A stretch of 64,000 nucleotides of DNA, from the NCBI GenBank assembly GCA_038146785.1, contig JAYQSI010000016.1, positions 798,242 to 862,241 of the forward strand, read 5' to 3'. The notes beneath the pieces were generated by a model. It did not search any database. It had not been told where the DNA came from and saw nothing but the letters and a program-made list of their open reading frames with translations. The first letter of the stretch is position 1. Every line of letters begins with the position of its first letter. Origin of the DNA: VMDJ01 sp038146785 (GTDB lineage Bacteria; Pseudomonadota; Gammaproteobacteria; Chromatiales; Chromatiaceae). The position numbers and the translations under genes were made by a program. Below are positions 1-8,086 of this stretch, piece by piece.

Positions 1-267
1 CAAATGGCAGGTACCTTCAACCCATGTGGCGTAATTGATGCACTTGAAGGCTTCAAGTTCGACGGTATGGGTAACGGTCCTACTGAGTACCGTGCAGCTG
101 ACCACCAGTGCTTCAAAGACGTATTGGTTGTAAAAGGTAACGAGAACCCATCTTCACAATTCGACTTGTTGAAGATCGTTGAAGTTACCCCACGTGCACA
201 AGTTGAGTACGCACCAGACATGGCAGATGTCGCGGGCGAGCTCGGCGCATGTAACCCAGGCGCGTAA
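1..267 (+). CDS. ABC transporter periplasmic substrate-binding protein (3' end)
   Basis: The reading frame is open from the first base, so only the last 88 or so residues are present. The tail resembles the C-terminal lobe of the branched-chain amino acid/urea/amide binding proteins (Peripla_BP_6 type), with a conserved AADHQCFKDV stretch before the final beta strands and two cysteines that could pair. The start lies outside the window. The protein should bind the substrate in the periplasm and deliver it to the livHMGF complex encoded just downstream on the same strand. Substrate cannot be told from this fragment: branched-chain amino acids, urea and short amides are all possible. Confidence 0.8.
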   Translation, partial: QMAGTFNPCGVIDALEGFKFDGMGNGPTEYRAADHQCFKDVLVVKGNENPSSQFDLLKIVEVTPRAQVEYAPDMADVAGELGACNPGA

Positions 268-280
268 TCGTCTGAAACGA

Positions 281-312
281 ACCGGTCACCTTCGGGTGGC
301 CGGTTTTTCTTT
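281..312 (+). terminator. Intrinsic terminator with UUCG loop between binding protein and permeases
   Basis: ACCGGTCACC-TTCG-GGTGGCCGGT forms a 10-bp stem with one G-U type pair, closed by a stable C(UUCG)G tetraloop and followed by a T-rich tail. It lies 13 bases after the binding protein stop and about 55 bases before livH. Placed there it should lower permease expression relative to the binding protein. Confidence 0.85.
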
Positions 313-366
313 TCCTGATCAGCATAGTGTTGGTCTTGGCAGTTAACCAAAACAACGGTTTTGATT

Positions 367-1365
367 ATGGATGCAATACTGCTTCAAGTTTTAAATGGTC
401 TAGATAAAGGCGGTGCATATGCACTGATCGCTCTAGGTCTTACGTTGGTGTTCGGTACCTTGGGTGTTGTTAACTTCGCTCACGGTGCACTCTTTATGAT
501 GGGCGCATTCGTTGCGGTCAGTGTGCAGAACCTGCTCACTATCTCAATGAAAGTGCGTGATACCAGCATTACATTTTTCGAGGCGTACAAAGAGACGCCT
601 TATCTCGAGGTCTGGTTTGGCGATGTCGGAACGACGATCATCGATTATTCGGTTCCGATATCCATCCTGATCGCGATTCCTATTATGTTGCTCATCGGTT
701 TGGCGATGGAGCGCGGTTTGATTCGTCACTTCTATAAGCGTGACCATGCAGATCAAATTTTGGTGACTTTCGGTCTTGCGATTGTGTTGCAAGAAATCAT
801 CAAAGCGAATTTCGGTGCAAACCCAATTCCTCAGTCAGCACCTGACATCGTTGCAGGTTCTGCTGCTGTTGGTGCGTTGATTGGTGCTGAGGGCATTGTG
901 TATCCGTGGTGGCGTTTGATTTATCTGGCGTTCTCACTGGTTGTTATTGCTGGCGTGTTTGCCTTCTTGCAATTCACTACCTTCGGCATGGTGGTGCGTG
1001 CGGGTATGTACGATCGCACCATGGTCGGCTTGTTGGGTATCAACATCGAGCGTCGCTTCACCATTGTGTTTGGCTTGGCGGCCGTGGTCGCCGGACTTGC
1101 CGGTGTGATGTATACGCCGATCTTGCCACCTGATTACCACATGGGTATGGACTTCCTTGTGTTGTCCTTCGTGGTCGTGGTTGTTGGCGGTATGGGTTCC
1201 CTCGGGGGCGCGGTAGCCGCTGGTTTCTTATTGGGTATCTTGCAGTCTTTCTTCTCAATGAATGAGGTAAAAGAAATTCTGCCGGGTATCGACCAAATCA
1301 TCATCTACCTCGTTGCGGTGGCAATCTTGCTGATCCGTCCTCGTGGTTTGATGGGTAAGGATTGA
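367..1365 (+). CDS. livH: Branched-chain amino acid/amide ABC transporter permease, LivH type
   Basis: About 332 residues with the LivH fold: an opening NGLDKGGAYALIALGLTLVFG segment, then several membrane helices, ending IRPRGLMGKD. It is longer than the usual 290-300 residues because of a hydrophilic insert around residues 60-85, as seen in the amide/urea-type subgroup. It forms the inner membrane channel with LivM. I use ATG 367; a TTG at 361 in the same frame is possible. Neither has a clear Shine-Dalgarno sequence. livM follows after 10 bases, so the genes are cotranscribed. Confidence 0.9.
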   Translation: MDAILLQVLNGLDKGGAYALIALGLTLVFGTLGVVNFAHGALFMMGAFVAVSVQNLLTISMKVRDTSITFFEAYKETPYLEVWFGDVGTTIIDYSVPISILIAIPIMLLIGLAMERGLIRHFYKRDHADQILVTFGLAIVLQEIIKANFGANPIPQSAPDIVAGSAAVGALIGAEGIVYPWWRLIYLAFSLVVIAGVFAFLQFTTFGMVVRAGMYDRTMVGLLGINIERRFTIVFGLAAVVAGLAGVMYTPILPPDYHMGMDFLVLSFVVVVVGGMGSLGGAVAAGFLLGILQSFFSMNEVKEILPGIDQIIIYLVAVAILLIRPRGLMGKD

Positions 1366-1375
1366 GGAGAGCGCT

Positions 1376-2503
1376 ATGCAGTCTATTGTTGAATCTTCTC
1401 GTACCCGCGATACGTTCACGTTATTGATCTTTATTGCGGTTGTACTAACAGCTCCAATTTGGGGTGAGTTCATTGGTGCGGGTTACCCAGACTTACTTCA
1501 GAAGTTTGCGATCTTTGGTTTGTTTGCCATCGGTTACAACATTCTGTTTGGTTTGACGGGTTACTTGTCATTCGGTCACGCGGCCTTCTTGGGTGTGGGT
1601 TCTTACGCAACGGTTTGGTCATTCAAATTGTTGAGTATGAATGCGATCCCTGCGGTCATCTTTGCAGTTGCACTATCGGCAATCTTTGCTGTTGTGATTG
1701 GCTATCTGTCGCTACGTCGTTCGGGCATCTATTTCTCGATCCTGACTTTGGCGTTCGCGCAGATGTCATACAACATGGCTTACTCAGTACTCACGCCAAT
1801 CACCAATGGTGAGACTGGCTTGCAGTTGAAGTCGAGTGATCCACGTGTGTTAGATGCAGCGCTGGGCGTTGAGCCTCAAGCGGTACCGCTTGCGGATCTG
1901 TTTGGTATTACCTTGAATGGTTATGCCGGCTTCTATTTCTGTGCAGCGATTTTGATCTTGGGCTTCTGGCTCTCGATGAAGATCTTCCGTTCGCCATTTG
2001 GTATGAAGTTGGTTGCGATCAAGTCTAACCAAACGCGTATGGAGTTCACCGGCTTTAGTCCACGTCCTTACTTGTTAACTGCCTTTGTTATCTCAGGTGT
2101 GTATGCAGGTTTGGCAGGTTCATTGATGGCGATTGTTGACCCGCTTGCAGGTGCAGAGCGTATGCAATGGACCGCATCAGGTGAGGTGGTCTTGATGACG
2201 ATCTTGGGTGGTGTAGGTACTTTGTTTGGCCCAATCTTGGGTGCAGCAACCATTAAATACTTTGAGAACATTTTCTCAGCGGTCAATAACCAAGTGTTGG
2301 AGTCTGCGTATAGCTTTATGCCGGAATGGCTGAGTGACATCGCGATTCTGTTGACTCGTCCATTCGTGGGTGAAGGTTGGCACTTGATGTTGGGTGTGTT
2401 GTTTATGGCGATCATCATCTTCTTGCCAGGCGGCATTATTGAAGGTGTGCGTCGTATCGGTGGCATCTTCAGAAAGTCGAAGCAGATTGAGGAGGATGCA
2501 TAA
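1376..2503 (+). CDS. livM: Branched-chain amino acid/amide ABC transporter permease, LivM type
   Basis: 375 residues, second membrane subunit of the importer. It shows the LivM signature NILFGLTGYLSFGHAAFLG near residues 60-78 and the EAA-like loop region GGVGTLFGPILGAA near residues 280-293. The start has a GAGGAG ribosome site six bases upstream. The stop codon overlaps the livG start by one base (TAATG), so translation is coupled. Confidence 0.92.
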   Translation: MQSIVESSRTRDTFTLLIFIAVVLTAPIWGEFIGAGYPDLLQKFAIFGLFAIGYNILFGLTGYLSFGHAAFLGVGSYATVWSFKLLSMNAIPAVIFAVALSAIFAVVIGYLSLRRSGIYFSILTLAFAQMSYNMAYSVLTPITNGETGLQLKSSDPRVLDAALGVEPQAVPLADLFGITLNGYAGFYFCAAILILGFWLSMKIFRSPFGMKLVAIKSNQTRMEFTGFSPRPYLLTAFVISGVYAGLAGSLMAIVDPLAGAERMQWTASGEVVLMTILGGVGTLFGPILGAATIKYFENIFSAVNNQVLESAYSFMPEWLSDIAILLTRPFVGEGWHLMLGVLFMAIIIFLPGGIIEGVRRIGGIFRKSKQIEEDA

Positions 2504-3273
2504 TGAGTAAGCGTCACGTCTTATCGATTGCTGGGGTTAATAAAACCTTCGGCGGTCTTAAAGCCCTCACGGATATCAATCTGAATATCGAAGAGGGTAA
2601 AACTCACGCGATCATCGGCCCTAACGGTGCGGGTAAATCAACTTTGTTGAATACGTGTATCGGTCGTTTGAAGCCAGATAACGGCACCATCACCTTTGAA
2701 GGTACCGATCTAACCGGCGGCAACATGACACCGCACGGTATTAACCAGTTAGGTGTTTCACGCGTATTCCAAACACCAGAAATCTTCCCTGATCTGACTT
2801 TGCTTCAGAATGTGATGATTCCTGCGTTTGCAAAACGTGATGGCGCCTTTAGCTTCAACGTGTTCAAAGGTCTTCGTGAAGAGAAGCAATTGCGCGATGA
2901 AGCAATGCATCTATTAGAAGACTTCGAGATGCAAAACTTGGCACACGTACATGCGGGTAGCTTGTCACGTGGTAACAAGCGTCGTCTTGAGTTAGCGATG
3001 TGTTTGATTCAACACCCGAAGCTATTGTTGTTGGATGAGCCTACTGCAGGTATGGCGCGTCACGACACCAACCGTACGATCGATTTGTTGAAAAAGATTA
3101 AAGAGCGCGGCATGACTAAGGTCATCATCGAGCACGATATGCACGTGGTATTCAGCTTGGCTGACCGCATCAGTGTATTGGCGCAAGGCGCGATTATTGC
3201 CGAAGGCACACCGGATGAAATCAAAGGTCATCCAAAAGTGCGTGAGGCTTACTTGGGGACTGCAGAGATATGA
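2503..3273 (+). CDS. livG: Branched-chain amino acid/amide ABC transporter ATPase, LivG type
   Basis: 256-residue cytoplasmic ATPase that drives the LivHM channel. Walker A is GPNGAGKST at residues 39-47 and Walker B LLLLDEP at 174-180. The ABC signature is the unusual LSRGNKRRLE at 154-163 in place of LSGGQ; the glycine after arginine is kept, and variation here is common in LivG/UrtD-like subunits. The H-loop histidine sits in IIEHDM near 210. It overlaps livM by one base and livF by four. Confidence 0.93.
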   Translation: MSKRHVLSIAGVNKTFGGLKALTDINLNIEEGKTHAIIGPNGAGKSTLLNTCIGRLKPDNGTITFEGTDLTGGNMTPHGINQLGVSRVFQTPEIFPDLTLLQNVMIPAFAKRDGAFSFNVFKGLREEKQLRDEAMHLLEDFEMQNLAHVHAGSLSRGNKRRLELAMCLIQHPKLLLLDEPTAGMARHDTNRTIDLLKKIKERGMTKVIIEHDMHVVFSLADRISVLAQGAIIAEGTPDEIKGHPKVREAYLGTAEI

Positions 3274-4034
3274 CATTCAGTACCACAAAAGCACCAAAAT
3301 CAGAGCCCATCAAAGCGCGTGGTCCATCGCCAGCGTTTTTCTCAGCATGGGATCTTCATTCTTACTATGGTGAGAGCTACATCGTTCAAGGCGTTAGCTT
3401 TGATATCCGCGAAGGTGAGATCTTGGCTTTGCTGGGTCGTAATGGCGCGGGTAAGACCTCGACCTTACGTTCTATCGCACGTGCGGCAGATCCAGAGATG
3501 CGTCACGGTGAGGTTTGGTTAGATCACAAACCGATTCACACCATGAAGGACTATCAAGCGGCTCAAGAAGGTATTCAATTAGTACCTGAAGACCGCCGTG
3601 TTATTCCAGGTCTGACGGTTCAAGAGAACCTCGAGCTCTCGCAGATTGCACCACCGATCGGTTGGTCAATCGAGCGTATCTACGAGCACTTCCCACGTTT
3701 GGCTGAGCGTCGTAACCAAATCGGTACCACCTTGTCAGGTGGTGAGCAGCAGATGCTTGCCGTTGCCCGTGCATTAGCGCGTGACGTGAAGCTGTTGTTG
3801 TTGGATGAACCTTACGAGGGTTTGGCGCCGGTTATCGTGCAAGAGATCGAGCGTATCTTGGAAGGTATCCGTGAGCTCGGTATCACCACGGTGATCGTTG
3901 AGCAGAACGCTATCGCAGCACTCAATCTGGCTGACCGCGCGGTCATCTTGGATATGGGTCAGGTGGTGTTTGACGGTACGGCGCAAGAGGTTCTGGATAA
4001 CCACGAACTGCGCGAAGAATACCTCGCGATCTAA
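3270..4034 (+). CDS. livF: Branched-chain amino acid/amide ABC transporter ATPase, LivF type
   Basis: 254 residues. Walker A GRNGAGKTS is at 56-64, signature LSGGEQQ at 155-161, and Walker B LLLLDEP directly after. It carries about 25 extra N-terminal residues before the first beta strand compared with typical LivF; a start further in cannot be excluded, but the ATGA overlap with livG supports this one. Last gene of the importer operon, followed by a strong terminator. Confidence 0.92.
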   Translation: MTFSTTKAPKSEPIKARGPSPAFFSAWDLHSYYGESYIVQGVSFDIREGEILALLGRNGAGKTSTLRSIARAADPEMRHGEVWLDHKPIHTMKDYQAAQEGIQLVPEDRRVIPGLTVQENLELSQIAPPIGWSIERIYEHFPRLAERRNQIGTTLSGGEQQMLAVARALARDVKLLLLDEPYEGLAPVIVQEIERILEGIRELGITTVIVEQNAIAALNLADRAVILDMGQVVFDGTAQEVLDNHELREEYLAI

Positions 4035-4053
4035 GGTTTCTGACGAAACTGAG

Positions 4054-4083
4054 AAAAACGCCGGTTTTTACCGGCGTTTTTTG
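4054..4083 (+). terminator. Intrinsic terminator of the liv operon
   Basis: AAAAACGCCGG, a six-base loop, then CCGGCGTTTTTT: an 11-bp perfect stem with a U tract, 20 bases after the livF stop. Confidence 0.93.
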
Positions 4084-4123
4084 TATCTAAATATAAGTTT
4101 TTGCGGTGTTTTTTCTGGTGTGG

Positions 4124-4132
4124 TGGTAACAT
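4124..4132 (+). promoter_or_regulatory. Candidate extended -10 promoter for the EF-G gene
   Basis: TGG-TAACAT fits an extended -10 element (TGn plus a 4/6 hexamer). The only -35-like hexamer, TTGCGG at 4101, is too far away at 20 bases, so the extended -10 would carry the promoter. Transcription would start near 4139 and leave a leader of about 145 bases. Confidence 0.4.
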
Positions 4133-4166
4133 ACGCGCCTATTTGCCGGCGCTGTAAAACTTTTTC

Positions 4167-4193
4167 CTTAAAAATCAATAACTTGATTTTAAG
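4167..4193 (+). promoter_or_regulatory. Inverted repeat in the EF-G leader
   Basis: CTTAAAAATCA and TGATTTTAAG are complementary apart from one bulged A, with a six-base loop. It lies in the presumed transcribed leader, about 90 bases before the EF-G start. It has no U tract after it, so it is not a terminator; it could be an operator or an RNA structure. Confidence 0.4.
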
Positions 4194-4284
4194 TTGGCCG
4201 TGAGAGAGCAGGTTGTGGAGTCATACATCCGTTCCCTCAGGCAGAGAATGAATTTTTTCACTTTCAAACCTTTAGAGAAGCAAG

Positions 4285-6372
4285 ATGAAAGATCTTAGTT
4301 TGTACCGCAACATTGGTATTTTCGCGCACGTAGACGCGGGTAAGACCACCACCACCGAGCGTATCCTTAAGCTCACCGGCAAAATTCACAAGATCGGTGA
4401 AGTGCACGATGGTGCTGCTACTACCGACTTCATGGAACAGGAAGCTGAGCGTGGTATCACTATCCAATCAGCGGCGGTAACTTGTTTCTGGAATGGTCAC
4501 CAGTTCAACATCATCGACACCCCTGGACACGTTGACTTCACTATCGAAGTGTATCGTTCGTTGAAAGTTCTTGATGGTGGCGTAGGTGTTTTCTGTGGTT
4601 CTGGTGGTGTAGAGCCTCAGTCAGAAACTAACTGGCGTTATGCAAACGAGTCAGGCGTTGCTCGTGTTATCTATATCAACAAGCTTGACCGTCTAGGTGC
4701 TGACTTCTACAAAGTTGTTGCTCAAGTTGAGAAAGTTTTGGGTGCAAACCCATTGGTTATGGTTCTGCCAATCGGTCGTGAAGATGACTTCTCTGGTGTT
4801 GTTGACCTGATGACCATGAAAGCATGGGTATGGGACGACTCTGGTGATCCAATGAACTACCAGATCGTTGATATTCCAGCAGATATGCAAGCGGACGCTG
4901 AAGAGTGGCGCGCGAAGATGGTTGAGACTGCGGTTGAGCAGGACGACGATCTGATGGAAGCCTACTTGGAAGGTAATGAGCCTTCTGTTGAAGATCTCAA
5001 GCGTTGTATCCGTAAAGGTACTATCGCATTGGACTTCTTCCCAACGTACGCAGGTTCTTCATTCAAGAACAAAGGTGTTCAGTTGGTATTGGATGCGGTT
5101 GTTGATTACTTGCCTAGCCCAACTGAAGTTGAGCCTCAGCCTGAAGTTGATATGGAAGGTAATGAGACAGGTAAGTTTGCGGTTGTTGATCCAGATGGTC
5201 CATTGCGTGCCTTGGCATTCAAAATCATGGATGACCGTTTCGGCGCATTGACCTTTACCCGTATTTACTCAGGTAAGGTTAAGAAAGGTGACACCGTATT
5301 GAATACCTTCACCGGTAAGACTGAGCGTATCGGTCGTATCGTTGAGATGCAGGCGGATGACCGTATTGAAGTTGATTCAGCGCAAGCGGGCGACATCATC
5401 GCATTCGTTGGTTTGAAGAACACTCAAACAGGTCACACCTTGTGTGATCAAAACAACCCAGCGACTCTGGAGCCAATGGTGTTCCCAGATCCTGTTATCT
5501 CTATCGCGATCAAGCCTAAAGATAAGGGTTCTAACGAGAAGATGGGTATTGCATTGAACAAGATGATGCAAGAAGACCCATCATTCCGCGTTGAGACTGA
5601 TGAAGAGTCAGGTGAGACCATTATCAAGGGTATGGGTGAATTGCACCTCGACATCAAGGTAGACATCTTGAAGCGTACCCACGGTGTTGAATGTATCGTT
5701 GGTAAGCCACAGGTTGCGTACCGCGAAACCATCACCAAGCGTGTTGAAGATAGCTACACCCACAAGAAGCAGTCGGGTGGTTCTGGTCAGTTCGCTAAGA
5801 TCGACTACATCGTTGAGCCAGGTGAGCAAAACTCAGGTTTCACCTTCGAGTCAGTGGTTACCGGTGGTAACGTGCCTCGTGAATTCTGGCCTGCGGTTGA
5901 GAAAGGTTTTGCAGTGAGCATGGCAAAAGGCCCGATGGCTGGCTTCCCATTGCTTGACGTGAAAGTAACCTTGACTGACGGTGGTTTCCACGCCGTTGAC
6001 TCATCAGCGATCGCATACGAAATCGCAGCGAAAGGTGCATATCGTCAGACAGTGCCAAAAGCTGGCATGCAGTTGCTTGAGCCTATGATGAAGGTTGACG
6101 TGTTCACGCCTGAAGATCACGTGGGTGACGTTATCGGTGACTTGAACCGTCGTCGCGGCATGATCCAAGGCCAAGAAGCATCATCTACTGGTGTTCGCGT
6201 TAAGGCTGAATGTCCACTTTCTGAAATGTTCGGTTACATCGGTGACCTGCGTACCATGACTTCAGGTCGTGGCCAGTTCTCGATGGAATTCGCTCATTAC
6301 TCACCATGTCCAAACAATGTTGCGGAGCAGGTGATCAAGGAAGTGAAAGAGCGCAAAGAAGCTGACAAATAA
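4285..6372 (+). CDS. fusA2: Elongation factor G, second (EF-G2) type
   Basis: 695-residue translational GTPase. G-domain motifs: AHVDAGKT 14-21, DTPGHVD 78-84, NKLD 132-135. The start MKDLSLYRNIGIFAHVDAG and the phrase FCGSGGVEPQSETNW match, from memory, the second EF-G paralogue of Vibrio, Shewanella and Pseudomonas rather than the ribosomal-operon FusA. The genes around it are not the str operon (no rpsL, rpsG or tuf), which agrees. EF-G catalyses ribosome translocation, and some paralogues act mainly in ribosome recycling or stress; which applies here is unknown. It stands alone with its own leader and terminator. Confidence 0.93.
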   Translation: MKDLSLYRNIGIFAHVDAGKTTTTERILKLTGKIHKIGEVHDGAATTDFMEQEAERGITIQSAAVTCFWNGHQFNIIDTPGHVDFTIEVYRSLKVLDGGVGVFCGSGGVEPQSETNWRYANESGVARVIYINKLDRLGADFYKVVAQVEKVLGANPLVMVLPIGREDDFSGVVDLMTMKAWVWDDSGDPMNYQIVDIPADMQADAEEWRAKMVETAVEQDDDLMEAYLEGNEPSVEDLKRCIRKGTIALDFFPTYAGSSFKNKGVQLVLDAVVDYLPSPTEVEPQPEVDMEGNETGKFAVVDPDGPLRALAFKIMDDRFGALTFTRIYSGKVKKGDTVLNTFTGKTERIGRIVEMQADDRIEVDSAQAGDIIAFVGLKNTQTGHTLCDQNNPATLEPMVFPDPVISIAIKPKDKGSNEKMGIALNKMMQEDPSFRVETDEESGETIIKGMGELHLDIKVDILKRTHGVECIVGKPQVAYRETITKRVEDSYTHKKQSGGSGQFAKIDYIVEPGEQNSGFTFESVVTGGNVPREFWPAVEKGFAVSMAKGPMAGFPLLDVKVTLTDGGFHAVDSSAIAYEIAAKGAYRQTVPKAGMQLLEPMMKVDVFTPEDHVGDVIGDLNRRRGMIQGQEASSTGVRVKAECPLSEMFGYIGDLRTMTSGRGQFSMEFAHYSPCPNNVAEQVIKEVKERKEADK

Positions 6373-6390
6373 GTCGCTTTTAAGCCCGCT

Positions 6391-6422
6391 AAAAAACCGA
6401 GCTTTCGAGCTCGGTTTTTTTT
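6391..6422 (+). terminator. Intrinsic terminator after EF-G
   Basis: AAAAAACCGAGCT-TTCG-AGCTCGGTTTTTT is a 13-bp perfect stem with a UUCG loop and U tract, 18 bases after the stop. Confidence 0.95.
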
Positions 6423-6488
6423 CGCTGCTTGTCAGGCAGCTTTGTGTTTATATGGGCTTATTCAGGATGGATAAGACCGGAGTCATCG

Positions 6489-7241
6489 ATGATTTTCAAA
6501 CAGCTTTTTGAACCCGATTCATGTACCTACACCTATTTGATTGGTTGTAGTGAGACCGGTGAGGCCGCATTGATCGATCCCGTGCTCGAAACGGCTGAGC
6601 GTGATCTGAGCGTGCTTAACTCGCTTGGGTTAAAGCTGACTCATACCATTGATACGCATATCCATGCAGATCACCTATCTGCTGCTAAGCGCCTTAAATC
6701 TTTAGCGGGTTCTATGATTTGTTATCCGGCGATGGATGAGCTGCAGTGTGCGGATATGGGCCTGCAAGAAGGTGTGCCCTTGAAGCTTGGCTCGATTGAG
6801 ATTCATCCACTGTTCACACCCGGGCATACCAATCATCACCATGCGTATTTGATTAATACGCCTGTGACCAGTCGCTTATTCACCGGTGATGCGATGTTGA
6901 TTGATGGTGTAGGCCGAACCGATTTCCAATCGGGTGATTCTGCAACCTTGTATAAAACGATTCAGCAAAAGTTCTTTACCTTGCCAGATGACACTTTGGT
7001 GCATCCTGGGCATGACTACGAAGGACGCTGGGTGTCATCTATCGCGCAAGAGAAGGCGCGAAATGAACATATTGGCGGCGGCAAAACCCTCGATCAATTT
7101 ATCGAGATCATGAATAACCTCAATCTGCCTTATCCGCGCAAGATCGACTTTGCGGTACCGGGTAATGAGCTCTGTGGTGAATGCCCGGGGAATGTGCCTG
7201 AAGAGTTCCGTGGTGCTTGTGCGAGGCATGACCAAGGATGA
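6489..7241 (+). CDS. ETHE1-like persulfide dioxygenase (metallo-beta-lactamase fold)
   Basis: 250 residues. It has the metal-binding motif THIHADH (56-62), PGHT (111-114), FTGDAML (131-137), GRTDFQSGD (142-150) and HPGHDYEG (172-179). These are the landmarks of the ETHE1/SdoA group, a mononuclear iron enzyme that oxidises glutathione persulfide to sulfite. ATG 6489 is chosen because GGAG lies six bases upstream; an upstream frame to 6429 has no ribosome site and no homologous sequence. The last bases overlap the next gene by four (ATGA), so the two are translated together. The alternative reading is a generic glyoxalase II-type hydrolase, but the GRTDFQ motif favours ETHE1. Confidence 0.85.
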   Translation: MIFKQLFEPDSCTYTYLIGCSETGEAALIDPVLETAERDLSVLNSLGLKLTHTIDTHIHADHLSAAKRLKSLAGSMICYPAMDELQCADMGLQEGVPLKLGSIEIHPLFTPGHTNHHHAYLINTPVTSRLFTGDAMLIDGVGRTDFQSGDSATLYKTIQQKFFTLPDDTLVHPGHDYEGRWVSSIAQEKARNEHIGGGKTLDQFIEIMNNLNLPYPRKIDFAVPGNELCGECPGNVPEEFRGACARHDQG

Positions 7242-8086
7242 TCTATATCGGTCGTATGAATCGCATGAAGGTCGTCAAGCATGTCGACTTTGGTGTGTAT
7301 CTTGATGGTCAAGATGAAGGCGAGATCCTCTTGCCGCGTAAAGATGTGCCACATGACACCCAAGTGGGTGATCGTTTGCATGTGTTCATCTACCGCGACT
7401 CTGATGACCGATTGATCGCGACCACTAAGCGTCCTTTGGTGCAGGTCGGAGAAGCAGCCTACTTAAAGGTAAAGCAGCAGAATAATGTCGGCACCTTTAT
7501 GGATTGGGGTTTGCCTAAAGATTTGCTCGTACCCTTTAACGAACAAGCTTGGCCAATGAATGAAGGCCGTAATGTGGTGATCTATTGTTATCTCGATGAG
7601 AACACCAATCGCATTGCAGGAACGACGAAATTTCATCGTCACTTAAGTGAAGATGGTCGTAATGTGTTTCAAGAGGGTGATGCGGTAAAAGGTATGGTCG
7701 CCGCGCAAACTGAGCTAGGTTATAAAATCATCTTGAATAACACGCACATTGGCTTGCTCTATAAAAACGAAGTGTTTAAACCGATGCGTTTTGGCCATGA
7801 GCTCAAAGTGTTTATTAAACAGATTCGTGAAGATGGTCGTATTGATCTGTCTATCGCGGCATCGAATCAAGATGTACGTGATGAGCTTGAAGAAAAAATC
7901 ATGGCGTATCTCAAAGCGCATGATGGTATCTCGCGCATTACCGATAAAAGTCCGCCGAATGTTATCTACGACACCTTTAATGCAAGCAAAGCTAACTTTA
8001 AACGCGCCTTAGGTCGTTTATATAAAAAGCGTTTGGTGAGTTTGGATAAAACGCAGGTGCGACTGCTGAGTAAAACCAGCGATTAA
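7238..8086 (+). CDS. CvfB/YitL-family S1 RNA-binding protein
   Basis: 282 residues with tandem S1-like OB folds (MKVVKHVDFGVYLD, then NVGTFMDWGLPKDLLVP, then GYKIILNNTHIGLLYKNEVF) and a C-terminal winged-helix segment near 215-280 (AHDGISRITDKSPPNVIYDT). This is the CvfB architecture; in Gram-positives CvfB affects virulence gene expression, while its role in proteobacteria is poorly known. It overlaps the persulfide dioxygenase start-to-stop, and its TAA stop shares TTAA with the convergent gene. Confidence 0.85.
   Translation: MIYIGRMNRMKVVKHVDFGVYLDGQDEGEILLPRKDVPHDTQVGDRLHVFIYRDSDDRLIATTKRPLVQVGEAAYLKVKQQNNVGTFMDWGLPKDLLVPFNEQAWPMNEGRNVVIYCYLDENTNRIAGTTKFHRHLSEDGRNVFQEGDAVKGMVAAQTELGYKIILNNTHIGLLYKNEVFKPMRFGHELKVFIKQIREDGRIDLSIAASNQDVRDELEEKIMAYLKAHDGISRITDKSPPNVIYDTFNASKANFKRALGRLYKKRLVSLDKTQVRLLSKTSD

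Noticed and set aside
2068..2517. 149-codon frame antisense to livM
   Set aside because: Mirror of LivM codons; no ribosome site or recognisable domain.
4167..4193. EF-G leader inverted repeat as a terminator
   Set aside because: AT-rich stem with no U tract and the liv terminator is already upstream.
4285..6372. Naming this the housekeeping fusA of the str operon
   Set aside because: No rpsL, rpsG or tuf nearby and the sequence matches the second EF-G type.
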